A stretch of DNA of 64,000 bases from JAHEKO01 sp965212505 (lineage in GTDB: Bacteria > Acidobacteriota > Thermoanaerobaculia > Multivoradales > JAHEKO01): assembly GCA_965212505.1 (NCBI GenBank), contig OZ243123.1, positions 3,410,001 through 3,474,000 of the forward strand, given 5' to 3'. The notes under the pieces are model-generated. The model saw nothing but the letters and a program-made list of their open reading frames with translations, was not told the origin of the DNA and ran no database searches. The position numbers were made by a program, and so were the translations under genes. This document shows, one piece after another, positions 50,864-59,749 of the stretch (positions are counted from its first letter, which is position 1; each line of letters opens with the position of its first letter).

Positions 50864-52684
50864 TCACCGACTCGGCGCCTTGGCGGGCGCCGAGCGGTCG
50901 TTCGAGTCCACGCGCCCGTCTTCGTACTCGCCGTGGACTCGGACGGCTTTGCCGGCGTCGTCGAACTCGAAGCGCAAGCGGAAGAAGTCCGCATCGGGCA
51001 GCACGAAGGTATCGGCACCCATCGCCGTGAGCTCCTGGTAGTCGCTCGGCAGCGTCTGGTCACGACCATAGAAGAGTCGGCCCGCTCTGAGCTCGAAACG
51101 TCGCGGGCCGTACTCACCCGCGCAGTCGGCCAGTCGCTCGACCGACATGACGGTCGGATTCGCAAGAGCTCTGGTCCAGGTCGCAAACCACTCGAGCCCG
51201 CTGTCCGTGCCGAGAGCCTCCAGCGCCGAATCGACCAGAGCCACCGCCTGACGAGCGCGACCGCGGCCAAGGAGCAACTTGGTCGAGTCCCGGACAGCGG
51301 AGGACGATGTGGGGAAGAGTTCCCGCCGCCAGCTCTGGAGTTCCAGAGCCTCGTCGAGCGTGCGGAAGTGAGCAAGCGCCTCGGCGCCTCGCGCAAACGC
51401 CTCTTCGTCGTCGAGCCCCTCGCTCACGCGAACTTGACCGAGCGACTCCCAGTAGGCGCGCCCCGCGGTCGGGCCGTTGTCCGCGAGCGTCTTCAACCAT
51501 CGCTGCCGCGGGCCGTCAAATCTGAGATAGCCGAGGAAGTCGAACGGCGACGAGCTATCGCCGGTCAGAAGCTCCACGACATCTTCTGCGATCCCCTCGA
51601 GCCGATTGCTGTTGCCCATGAGCACGACAGCCGCCCGGCGCTCCGGAAAGGCGATGGCGTAGTTGGCGCTACCCATGTCGTTGCCGGTATGGAAGAAGGC
51701 CGGGCCAAACGGTGTCTCAACCCGCCCGAAACCGAGCGTCCACGCAAGGCCCCGCTCCCGATGGTCCGTGGTCTCTTCGTAGATCCGCGGGCCGAACATC
51801 CTCGCGTGGCGGATCGGCACGTGGGGCGCGATCATCGCGTCGCGCCGGGCCGGCTCGAGCCCCTGCGCACTCAGGACGGCCATCAGAAAGCGTGCGTAGT
51901 CGCCGATCGTCGTCTGAAGCGACCCGGCGGCGCTCGCGTTGTCGCGACGATCGCGCCGCAGCGGCCGGCCCAGCAGATCGTGATCCTCGGCGAAGTCCGC
52001 CTCGTAGCTCGGCTGCCAGAGCATGCTGGAGCGGCTCATGTCGAGCGGCGCAAAGACGAACCGCTGCGCAAGCTCCTCGAATGCCTTCCCGGTGGCCTCC
52101 TCGAGCGCCAACTGCAGGTAGGCGAACCCTTCGCCGGAGTAGCTGTGGCGCTCACCCGGCGGGAAGAGGAAGGCCAACTTACGGCCCGGCATGAACCAGC
52201 GCCAGTTGGGCCAGCCGGTGGTGTGGCTCAGAACGTGACGGGCGGTGATCGCAAGGTGCGCCTCGTCGCCGGCCAGGTCGGTGTAGAAATCGTACTTCGG
52301 AACGGGCTTCTGCAAGTAGGAATGGAGCGGTCGATCGAGGTCGAACAGCCCTTTCTCGACCATCCTCATGACCAGGTACGCGGTGATCGTCTTACTGAAC
52401 GACAGTCCGGCAAACGAAGTGCTCGGAGTGATCGGCTCGCCGGTCCGAGCGCTCCGCGTCCCGAAGTTCTGCCGGTAGGCGATCGCTCCATCGCGAACCA
52501 CGAGCACGCTCATCCCCGGCACCCAGACCTTCTCCATGAGCTCCGGAATTCGCCGCTCGATCTCGGCGACCTCGACCGCGGTGCCGTCGAGACGGGCCAG
52601 CGTCTCTCCTTCGACCTGCGCGCCAAGTCCGGTCGCAACCAGGGCGAGGAGCAGGCTCACGGATCGCACGAGCTCAGTCCTCAA
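50864..52684 (-). CDS. Serine hydrolase, class C beta-lactamase-like fold
   Basis: A 606-residue exported protein. The signal peptide ends near LGAQV, then a beta-lactamase/D-alanyl-D-alanine carboxypeptidase-like domain (about 40-390) has the nucleophile motif SFSK (Ser95, Lys98) and YSGEGF as the Tyr motif. HTGN near residue 330 fits the third motif. A C-terminal part (about 480-590) has a lipocalin-like pattern (CAGEYGPRRFELRAGRLFYG). Such proteins are often esterases or peptidases of unknown substrate. The start is TTG, overlapping the stop of the upstream small membrane protein. Confidence 0.87.
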   Translation of the reverse strand: MRTELVRSVSLLLALVATGLGAQVEGETLARLDGTAVEVAEIERRIPELMEKVWVPGMSVLVVRDGAIAYRQNFGTRSARTGEPITPSTSFAGLSFSKTITAYLVMRMVEKGLFDLDRPLHSYLQKPVPKYDFYTDLAGDEAHLAITARHVLSHTTGWPNWRWFMPGRKLAFLFPPGERHSYSGEGFAYLQLALEEATGKAFEELAQRFVFAPLDMSRSSMLWQPSYEADFAEDHDLLGRPLRRDRRDNASAAGSLQTTIGDYARFLMAVLSAQGLEPARRDAMIAPHVPIRHARMFGPRIYEETTDHRERGLAWTLGFGRVETPFGPAFFHTGNDMGSANYAIAFPERRAAVVLMGNSNRLEGIAEDVVELLTGDSSSPFDFLGYLRFDGPRQRWLKTLADNGPTAGRAYWESLGQVRVSEGLDDEEAFARGAEALAHFRTLDEALELQSWRRELFPTSSSAVRDSTKLLLGRGRARQAVALVDSALEALGTDSGLEWFATWTRALANPTVMSVERLADCAGEYGPRRFELRAGRLFYGRDQTLPSDYQELTAMGADTFVLPDADFFRLRFEFDDAGKAVRVHGEYEDGRVDSNDRSAPAKAPSR

Positions 52685-53085
52685 CCGCCCTCCTTGGGCT
52701 CGGCAGCAGCCGCTCCGCTATCCGGACTCGGGCCCGTCCCACCCAAGCTGGGCGGCGGGATGAGCCGCAGAAGCAGGACGACCAGCGCCCCAAGGGCGAG
52801 CGCAAGAAGCCCAGCCCACCAACGCCCGCCTCCTCGAATCGGAATCAGAAGGAAAGCGCCCAAGGCGAGTCCAAGCGCGCCCCCGACCATGACACCGCCG
52901 AGGGCGTCGGCCAGCCGGTCCCAGCCCATTCCCGACTCGGTGATGAAGGCCCTCGTACCGAGAAAGCCGCCGGCCAGCAGCCCGAAGGTCCCAGAGCTCA
53001 GCACCAGGAAGACGCCGGCGACCACACTCCAGCCACCGCCGGATCTGCGATTGGTTTCGGTCATTATTCGAAAGCTATCGCACAT
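52681..53085 (-). CDS. Small multi-pass membrane protein of unknown function
   Basis: A 134-residue protein with three hydrophobic segments (about 20-40, 55-85 with many Gly, and 88-110). The Gly-rich helices (ADALGGVMVGGALGLALGAF) favour tight packing. The C-terminal tail is Pro/Ala/Glu-rich. The ATG at 53085 is preceded by GGAGGAG; a second in-frame ATG at 53064 is possible. It is co-transcribed with the serine hydrolase (stop/start overlap) and divergent from recQ. I recognise no family. Confidence 0.55.
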   Translation of the reverse strand: MCDSFRIMTETNRRSGGGWSVVAGVFLVLSSGTFGLLAGGFLGTRAFITESGMGWDRLADALGGVMVGGALGLALGAFLLIPIRGGGRWWAGLLALALGALVVLLLRLIPPPSLGGTGPSPDSGAAAAEPKEGG

Positions 53086-53136
53086 CTCTCGCGTCTCCTC
53101 CTGTGGAAGGTGCCGGCTCCGTCTACAATCCCGCCC

Positions 53137-54969
53137 ATGGAACCCGCGCCGCCGAGCTCGAGCCCGCCAACGCCGCAGGCGACGCTGCGCGAGGTCTTCG
53201 GCTACGACTCCTTTCGCGGCCGCCAGGAAGAGATCATCGACCACGTCCTGCGCGGCGGTGACGCTCTCGTCCTCATGCCGACCGGAGGGGGCAAGAGTCT
53301 CTGCTACCAGATCCCGGCGCTCGTCATGCCGGGTACCGCCATCGTCGTCTCGCCGCTGATCTCGCTGATGCAGGATCAGGTCGACGCGCTACGAGAGCTC
53401 GGCGTGCGAGCCGCCTTTCTGAACTCCGCACTCGACTTCGACACCGCACGCCGTGTCGAGAACGGCCTGAGGTGCGGCGAATACGACCTCGTCTATGTCG
53501 CCCCGGAGCGGCTCGCCACCGACGGATTCCTCGACCTCCTCGACCGCTCGCCGCTGGCACTCTTCGCCATCGACGAGGCGCACTGCGTGAGCCAGTGGGG
53601 CCACGACTTCCGCCCCGAGTACCGGAAGCTCGACCTGCTTCACGAGCGTTTCCCGAACGTCCCCCGCATTGCGCTGACCGCAACCGCCGACAAGCCGACT
53701 CGAGCCGAGATCCTCGAGCACCTGGCGCTCTCGGACGCCGGCCTCTTCGTGTCGGGCTTCGACCGACCAAACATCCGCTACGAAGTGATCACCAAGACCA
53801 ACGCGCGGCGGCAGCTTCTCCAGTTCGTGAAACAGCGACACTCGGGTGAAAGCGGCATCGTCTACTGCATGAGCCGCAAGAAGGTCGAGGCGACCGCGGA
53901 TTTCCTGGCCGCTGAGGGGGTGCCCGCGCTGCCGTACCACGCCGGGCTCGATAAAGAGGTCCGTACCGCGCATCAGCAGCGATTCATTCGTGAGGAGGGC
54001 CTCGTCATGGTGGCGACGATCGCCTTCGGGATGGGTATCGACAAACCCGACGTGCGTTTCGTGTCACACCTCGATCTCCCGAAGAGTCTCGAGGCGTACT
54101 ACCAGGAGACCGGGCGCGCGGGGCGCGACGGCCTCCCGGCAGACGCCTGGATGACCTTCGGCTACGGCGACGCGACGTTTATCCGCCAGATGGTCGAGCG
54201 CTCCGATTCTCCCCCCGAGCGGAAGCGTCTCGAGCAACAGAAACTCAACGCCCTGCTCGGCTACTGCGAGACCGCGGAGTGCCGTCGCTCGGTACTCCTC
54301 CGTTCGCTCGGAGACTCGCATTCCGGACAGTGCGATGCCTGCGACACGTGTGAAACGCCGGTCGAGACCTGGGACGGTACGACCGCGGCGCAAAAGGCGC
54401 TCTCGAACGTCTACCGCACCGGCGAGCGCTTCGGCGCCGGCTACCTCGCCGACGTCCTGGTCGGCGGCGGCGACGAGCGCATCGCCCGCAACGGCCACGA
54501 CGCGATCTCGACACACGGCATCGGCGGCGAGCTCGAGCGACGGGAGTGGATGAGCGTCTACCGGCAGCTCGTCTCCGCCGGCCTGCTCCGTGTCGACCCC
54601 GAACACGGCGGCCTTTCGCTCACGGCCGACGCCCGTCCGATCCTGCGCGGCGAGTCCGACGTCCGGCTACGCCGGGATCCGGCACCCGCTCGACGGGCGC
54701 CGCGCAAGAGCCGAGGTCGATCGGTCGTCCAGATTCTGGAGTCGTCGCTCGACCGGGAGCTCTTCGAGGCGCTCCGTGCCGCTCGGCTCGAAACGGCCAA
54801 GGTCCGAAAGGTGCCTCCCTACGTCATCTTCCACGACCGCACGTTGATCGAGATGGCCCGGGAGCGGCCGACTACGCAGGAGGCGCTCGCCACACTTCCG
54901 GGCGTCGGAGCCAAGAAGCTCGAGCGCTATGGTGGTATATTCCTGCGCGTCATAGCGGAGTTCGGCTGA
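53137..54969 (+). CDS. recQ: ATP-dependent DNA helicase RecQ
   Basis: A 610-residue RecQ. Motif 0 is FGYDSFRGRQEEII, Walker A is MPTGGGKSLCYQ (Lys53), motif II is IDEAHCVSQWGHDFRPEYRK with DEAH near 146, and the aromatic-rich loop follows. Motif VI is YYQETGRAGRDGL. The zinc-binding Cys set is CETAECRRSVLLRSLGD then CDACDTC. A winged helix and an HRDC domain (ATLPGVGAKKLERYG) close the protein. It unwinds 3'-5' at forks and recombination intermediates. I chose ATG 53137; a GTG 27 nt upstream is possible. Confidence 0.95.
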   Translation: MEPAPPSSSPPTPQATLREVFGYDSFRGRQEEIIDHVLRGGDALVLMPTGGGKSLCYQIPALVMPGTAIVVSPLISLMQDQVDALRELGVRAAFLNSALDFDTARRVENGLRCGEYDLVYVAPERLATDGFLDLLDRSPLALFAIDEAHCVSQWGHDFRPEYRKLDLLHERFPNVPRIALTATADKPTRAEILEHLALSDAGLFVSGFDRPNIRYEVITKTNARRQLLQFVKQRHSGESGIVYCMSRKKVEATADFLAAEGVPALPYHAGLDKEVRTAHQQRFIREEGLVMVATIAFGMGIDKPDVRFVSHLDLPKSLEAYYQETGRAGRDGLPADAWMTFGYGDATFIRQMVERSDSPPERKRLEQQKLNALLGYCETAECRRSVLLRSLGDSHSGQCDACDTCETPVETWDGTTAAQKALSNVYRTGERFGAGYLADVLVGGGDERIARNGHDAISTHGIGGELERREWMSVYRQLVSAGLLRVDPEHGGLSLTADARPILRGESDVRLRRDPAPARRAPRKSRGRSVVQILESSLDRELFEALRAARLETAKVRKVPPYVIFHDRTLIEMARERPTTQEALATLPGVGAKKLERYGGIFLRVIAEFG

Positions 54970-55097
54970 GTCTCGTTCGGATCCACATTGGGCTTCGGCG
55001 GAGTCGGCCGCATCGGACAACCGGATCACATGGGTGTTGATCAGTGGATGCAGGCGTAGCTGTATCCACGAAGCTTGCTCAAGAAGGGGTCTCCTGC

Positions 55098-56585
55098 ATG
55101 TCGTCTCTGAAGAGGTCCATCCTCGTTCTCGCCCTCGCGCTCGTCGCGAGCACCGCCGCAACCGCCGACTGGCTGCATTTCGCCGACGCGATCGTTCAGG
55201 CCACCGATGACGTCGAAAAGCACCCCGGCAAAATCTCGCACGTCATCCCCGTCACCAAGGCGATGGAAGCTCCTCTCGCCTGTGTCGGTTACACCAACAG
55301 TGTCAGCCAGAAGAGCCGAGGCCGTCTGATCACCGATGTACTGGTGGTGAAGGCCGACGGCACAGAAGAGACCAAGAAGCTCATCGGTGGCGTCAAGAAG
55401 AACGCCTACCTGAACTGCAAGAAGCTCGACGCGGACCTCGCCACGGGCGACGTGGTCTTCTTCGATACCGATCTTCGAAACTTCTCGCGGCTGCGCAACG
55501 ATGACAGCCGCAGCGACTTTGCCGAGATCAGCGCCATGCTCTCCGCTACGGGCGAGCCCGAGCTGGCACAGGACGCTCCGCTCGGCTTCGTTCCCGAGAA
55601 GGTGGCGCCGTTTGGACTCCTGCCGAGCCCCGGCGCCGGGTGGTACTACGCTGCTCGCTCGGTCTTCCAGGTCGACGACGACAAACTGAGCCAGAAGCAC
55701 CCGACAGCCCTCGACCGCACCCTGATGGTCGGCAACGAGCTCAAGAAGTCTGAGGTCTGCATCTCCTACAGCCAGATGAGCGCTGGCGACGGCGGCGGCC
55801 GCGTTATCGGCACCGCCAAGATCATCCGCCCCGACGAGTCGGTCGAGTCGCTCAAGATCGTCGCCCCGGTCAAGGGGGGCACGGCGCTGACCTGCAAGGC
55901 GCCGGCGAAGAAGATCGACGCGGGCTCGATCGTCGAGTTCTCGATGGAGCTCAAGGGCATGGCCCGGCTTGAGAACGATGGCGAGTCGATCGCCTTCGCC
56001 GACATCACCGCCGCAATCTCGACCACCGGCGAGCCGATCTTCCGTGAGCCGCCGCCACCGCCGATGCCGGATCCGCCGCCGGCCCCGGTGGCCACGCCCA
56101 CGAACCCCAGCCCGACACCGACGGCGCCCGCTCCGCCGCCAGGCAGCACCGGCGCACTCAGCGCAGAGGACCAGGCCTGCATCTCGCGCGTCCTGTACGC
56201 GGCCGGTGGCGGCGCGCGACAGATCGTGCGTCCGCGTGGCAACAAAGGCGGCAAGTTCGAGGTCTTCGGCCCGAACAGCGTGATCGGTAGCGACGGCAAG
56301 CCGGTCGTCTCGACCCTCGGGTTCGGCTCGACCTACGCGGCGGCCTGTGCGGACTACGAGCGCAAGCGCGGCAAGATGTCCGCTGGACCGTCCGTCCCGT
56401 CCGCCGACATCAGCCTCTGGGTCTGGTTCTCGAACATGAACTCGTCGGGCGGTCCGACGGCGGTTCGCCGTGATCCGCGCGGTGGCTACCACGGTGACTG
56501 CTGGCGTCCGGGCAAGGGCGTGGTGATCTTCAGTGGCTCGTCGGTCAACAGCGTCATGAAGAAGCTGCAGGGCGCTGGGCTCTAG
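55098..56585 (+). CDS. Secreted protein with duplicated N-terminal domain and Pro-rich hinge
   Basis: A 495-residue protein with a signal peptide (LVLALALVASTAATA). Two related domains (about 45-155 and 205-325) each end with SATGEP or STTGEP after a segment of the form FAEISAML / FADITAAI, and share the pattern Cys-x-Y/I, GRxIxD/GxA and LxCK. A hinge of Pro runs (about 325-365) leads to a C-terminal domain with two or three Cys and many Gly (GKFEVFGPNSVIG, WVWFSNMNSSGGP). I recognise no family. AAGGGG lies before the ATG; a clear terminator follows. It is a one-gene unit. Confidence 0.7.
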   Translation: MSSLKRSILVLALALVASTAATADWLHFADAIVQATDDVEKHPGKISHVIPVTKAMEAPLACVGYTNSVSQKSRGRLITDVLVVKADGTEETKKLIGGVKKNAYLNCKKLDADLATGDVVFFDTDLRNFSRLRNDDSRSDFAEISAMLSATGEPELAQDAPLGFVPEKVAPFGLLPSPGAGWYYAARSVFQVDDDKLSQKHPTALDRTLMVGNELKKSEVCISYSQMSAGDGGGRVIGTAKIIRPDESVESLKIVAPVKGGTALTCKAPAKKIDAGSIVEFSMELKGMARLENDGESIAFADITAAISTTGEPIFREPPPPPMPDPPPAPVATPTNPSPTPTAPAPPPGSTGALSAEDQACISRVLYAAGGGARQIVRPRGNKGGKFEVFGPNSVIGSDGKPVVSTLGFGSTYAAACADYERKRGKMSAGPSVPSADISLWVWFSNMNSSGGPTAVRRDPRGGYHGDCWRPGKGVVIFSGSSVNSVMKKLQGAGL

Positions 56586-56606
56586 CTTCCTCTTCAACGA
56601 CATCTC

Positions 56607-56640
56607 GGGTCGCCTTCCCTTGCGGGAGGCGGCCCTTTTT
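56607..56640 (+). terminator. Rho-independent terminator after the duplicated-domain gene
   Basis: A 12-bp stem (56607-56618 with 56624-56635, including two G-T wobble pairs) with a 5-nt loop is followed by TTTTT, C, TTT. It lies 22 nt after the stop codon. The stem may also serve the convergent cytochrome gene. Confidence 0.85.
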
Positions 56641-56768
56641 CTTTGAAGGTCTCCACGGCTCGTCGCGGCAGGAGCGCAACTCCGTACGGGCTGCTCTTCA
56701 ATCGCACGCTTCGCGTCGTGAAGACCCGGGCCGCCTGCGACTCGGTGGCCTGGCGGCCTTCTTCTTGG

Positions 56769-58052
56769 TCAACCGGACGGTCGAACCCGCGACCGATCGT
56801 CCGACAGGTCAGCAGCGATCTCACCCTCGAGACGGTGGGTCACACGGGAGGCCGGATAGCCCTCGAGGTCGTGGTACTCGAGCGCCTCCTTCGAGATGCG
56901 ATGACTGGTCGCGACCAGCGACCATCTGCGCGCGCCCTCGGGAATCACGACCCTCTCGAGGCGGCTCTCGAGCGGCGCCAGGCGGTTGTCACCAAGCTTC
57001 TTCGGTTCCGGCCACCACTCCCAAATCTGCCCAATCCGGAAGACCCACGTCTCGCCGAGCGCTCTACCCCCCTCGTCGGCAAACGACACTTCGACGAGAA
57101 TGTGACGCTCCGGGTCGCCAGTCGGCAGCTTGTGCCCCGCCGCCGCGTTGCTGAGTTCGACTTCCAGCCCGGCCGGTCCCAGCGCCACCTCGACCCCGAG
57201 TCCGAAACCGAGCTGGTCGTGTGGCGGTCCGACCCCGTCGACCTTGTAGATCCCGGCGCCCGGCCAGTAGTGCCGGCGACCGGGTCGGACCGGCTCGCCC
57301 TCAGCCTGCGCGCGAACGATCGGCTGCATGTGGCAGTGCTGGCAGCTGTACGCTGAATACGGGCCGCTCGCCCACTCGTCGCCGGTCTCGAAGACACAGA
57401 TGAAGTCCTTGCCCGGGTACCTTCGCACCGCCTGATGACAGCTGAGGCAGAGGGTCTCGTTGAGGAATCGTTCGTTCTTGCGGGTCGGGTGGGCGTCGGT
57501 CGAGATGCCGGTTGGCCCCTCCACCACAGCGTCGCGCACGTGGCAGCCCGCACAGGTGATGCCTTCCTCCCGGAGCGCCAGGTCGGCGGCACCGTTGTCG
57601 ACATAGACGGGCAGCTCGACATCCTCAGCCTCGAGCCCTACCGCCCAGACCGGCATCTGGTTCATGAGCGGTGTATGGCAGTTCCGGCAGAGCCAACGGT
57701 TGCCGGACTTCGCCATCTCGGTCTGAAACTGACGATCGGTCCACGCCTGGGCGTGCGTCGACACCCGCCACTCCTTGTAGATGGCCGTGTGACACTCACC
57801 GCACGCGGCCGCGCTGAGCGACGTCAGGCCTGGCGGCAGCGACTGCCACCCCGCCTGCGGGCGCTCCTCGGGTGGCCTGGCAGCGTAGAACTCGAGCGCC
57901 CGCTCGTAGTCCGCCTCGTCGAGCGGCTCCTGTGGTGGAGCGCTCGGCGCCGCGCCCACAAACGGCAGCACGAGGAGCAACCACAACGGCCTAGTCTTGC
58001 GAATCTGGGCGCTCCTCGGAGGGCACGACACGGACGGGGAACGGTTCCGCAC
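56769..58052 (-). CDS. Secreted pentahaem c-type cytochrome (cytochrome c554-like)
   Basis: A 427-residue protein with a signal segment (LWLLLVLPFVGAAPS) and five CxxCH haem-binding motifs: CGECH, CRNCH, CAGCH, CLSCH and CQHCH. All lie in the first 60 percent of the protein; the C-terminal part (about 240-400) is a beta-rich domain without haem. Relatives are periplasmic multihaem proteins for electron transfer. The GTG at 58052 overlaps the MscS gene by 62 nt; a TTG at 57986 just after the MscS stop is an alternative start that still keeps the signal. It is the last gene of a three-gene minus-strand set. Confidence 0.85.
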   Translation of the reverse strand: MRNRSPSVSCPPRSAQIRKTRPLWLLLVLPFVGAAPSAPPQEPLDEADYERALEFYAARPPEERPQAGWQSLPPGLTSLSAAACGECHTAIYKEWRVSTHAQAWTDRQFQTEMAKSGNRWLCRNCHTPLMNQMPVWAVGLEAEDVELPVYVDNGAADLALREEGITCAGCHVRDAVVEGPTGISTDAHPTRKNERFLNETLCLSCHQAVRRYPGKDFICVFETGDEWASGPYSAYSCQHCHMQPIVRAQAEGEPVRPGRRHYWPGAGIYKVDGVGPPHDQLGFGLGVEVALGPAGLEVELSNAAAGHKLPTGDPERHILVEVSFADEGGRALGETWVFRIGQIWEWWPEPKKLGDNRLAPLESRLERVVIPEGARRWSLVATSHRISKEALEYHDLEGYPASRVTHRLEGEIAADLSDDRSRVRPSG

Positions 58053-58857
58053 CCCGTCCCGATTGGAGACTCCGTTGCGGGAAGGGGATCTCGATGTCGG
58101 CGTCGTCGAACGCCGTCTTCACCGCCTCGAGCACCGAGTTCTTGAAATCCACCCATCCCTCTTTCCGGCCCCAGACCGAAAACTGCAGGTCGATCGAGGA
58201 GGCGCCGAAGCCGAGCAGCATCACCTGGGCCGCGGGCTCGTCGAGACAGAGCGGGTGCGCGTCGGCAACTTCGAGGAGCACCTCGCGCGCATGCTCGAGT
58301 GACTCGTGGTACGCAACACCCAACGGCAGATCCAGCCGACGGATCGGGAACTTCGTCAGGGTCCGCACCTCGGTCTTGATGAGCGTCTCGTTGGGAATCC
58401 GAACGAAGACGTTGTCGAACGTCCGCAGCTTGACCGAGAGCAGGTCGATCGAGAGCACCTCTCCGGTGGTACCGCCAACCTGAATCGCGTCGCCGATTTC
58501 GAACGGTCGCTCGCCGATCAGAAAGAGGCCGCTCACCAGATTCGACGCCGAGGTCTGAGACGCAAAGCCGATGGCCACTGAGAGGACGCCGGCCGCACCG
58601 AGCAGGACACCGAGGTCGAACCCCAATTGGTGCAGCGCAGCGACCGCGAAGAGGATGACGATCAGGTAGGAGATCACCCGGCGCAAGAGGATCGCCTGCT
58701 GAAGCTCCAATCGATCCGCAGTGACGCGACGCACAACCCTGCCGACGATGCCCGAGAGAACGAAGCCCGCGATCAGCAGCACCGCTGCCTGCAGCAGACC
58801 GAGTAGACGCTCGGGGCTCAGGTAGCTCTGCACGAGGTTCCAGAGCTCTTCACTCAT
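57991..58857 (-). CDS. MscS-family mechanosensitive channel
   Basis: A 288-residue channel with TM helices (about 20-45, 62-85, 90-125). The pore helix segment is LGAAGVLSVAIGFASQTSAS, then NLVSGLFLIGERPFEIGDAI, the classic MscS beta-domain entry. The C-terminal domain ends at an Arg/Pro-rich tail. The ATG at 58857 has GGAGG at 9 nt and overlaps the stop of the DUF432 gene. It opens under membrane tension to release solutes. Pairing with DUF432 is known from other genomes. Confidence 0.93.
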   Translation of the reverse strand: MSEELWNLVQSYLSPERLLGLLQAAVLLIAGFVLSGIVGRVVRRVTADRLELQQAILLRRVISYLIVILFAVAALHQLGFDLGVLLGAAGVLSVAIGFASQTSASNLVSGLFLIGERPFEIGDAIQVGGTTGEVLSIDLLSVKLRTFDNVFVRIPNETLIKTEVRTLTKFPIRRLDLPLGVAYHESLEHAREVLLEVADAHPLCLDEPAAQVMLLGFGASSIDLQFSVWGRKEGWVDFKNSVLEAVKTAFDDADIEIPFPQRSLQSGRGAEPFPVRVVPSEERPDSQD

Positions 58858-59659
58858 CGGAGTCGCCTCCATCGAAGGGCCCGAGCAGGGTGCTGAACGC
58901 CCGGAAGAGGAAGCTGGAGTCCGCCTCCACCCGCGGCGGGCTCAGGCGCTCTCCTGCCGAATGGGAGGCACGAGTCCGCTCGATCTCGAACTCGGCCATC
59001 TGCTGACTCTCTCCACGCAGGAAGGTGATCCGTTCGGTCCACAGAGACTCCTCATCGCGCGAGAAGAGTGACAGGTAGGGGGCCGGCAAGTGCATTCGCT
59101 GCACGGGGAGGACGTCTTTCCCCTCGTTGCGGATGACGACCGGAGTGATGGCACGGTAGGAGCGCCTCGGTACGTCTTCCAGCACCCGATGCGCTTGCGT
59201 CCGCAGGGCATAGGCGAGTTCCCCCGAGCGCGTCGACTCGCCGATCCAGGTGTCGGACAGCGCACGGATCGGCAGCCCGAGCAGGCTGAGATGATCGTCG
59301 ACCGTGACGTCGAGCCAAACCGGGAACGAGACGTGAATCTCGACCCGCTCGCCCGGTAGGACATGGAGTGGGACGCGTGGACGGGCGACTAGACTCCGGT
59401 CGGGCACCCGCGGCAGCAGCTGAACAAGCGCTCCGGTCTCGCCCGACGCGAATCGGTACTCGCCCGGCATCGACGGCAGCTCGGAGACCGTATCGAGCGC
59501 CCACCCGTCACAATCGGGCTCGACGGGCAACGCATCTGCGTGCACTACCTGCCACTCCCCTCTCCTTCGCAAGACGCCGACCGAGAAGTCGCCCAGCGTC
59601 CAGAGGCAGCCTGAGCCGGCTTCGAGTCGGTGTTCCCCCCACCAGGGCCGATCCGGCAT
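58850..59659 (-). CDS. DUF432-like protein next to MscS
   Basis: A 269-residue soluble protein. Its beta-rich body has LHVLPGERVEIHVSFPVWLD and LLGLPIRALSDTWIGESTRS, then a C-terminal helical tail ending GPFDGGDSDE. Position directly before MscS with an 8-nt overlap matches the DUF432 family, which I recall as an MscS neighbour; sequence evidence by eye is moderate. I chose ATG 59659 because GGAGAG precedes it; an ATG five codons upstream lacks a ribosome site. It may regulate the channel. Confidence 0.6.
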   Translation of the reverse strand: MPDRPWWGEHRLEAGSGCLWTLGDFSVGVLRRRGEWQVVHADALPVEPDCDGWALDTVSELPSMPGEYRFASGETGALVQLLPRVPDRSLVARPRVPLHVLPGERVEIHVSFPVWLDVTVDDHLSLLGLPIRALSDTWIGESTRSGELAYALRTQAHRVLEDVPRRSYRAITPVVIRNEGKDVLPVQRMHLPAPYLSLFSRDEESLWTERITFLRGESQQMAEFEIERTRASHSAGERLSPPRVEADSSFLFRAFSTLLGPFDGGDSDE

Positions 59660-59749
59660 ACCGCTCTCTCCCATGGACGGATTCTACCGGCGGCGCACCC
59701 CCTTTCGCTCACGACGGCCTGTCTGCTCTCCAGGCCGGCCAGGCGTAGA

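Noticed and set aside
55041..56603. A 520-codon open frame on the minus strand
   Set aside because: It is the antisense shadow of the signal-peptide-bearing gene at 55098-56585, is Arg/Asp/Val-rich in a shadow-like way and has no ribosome site or domain.
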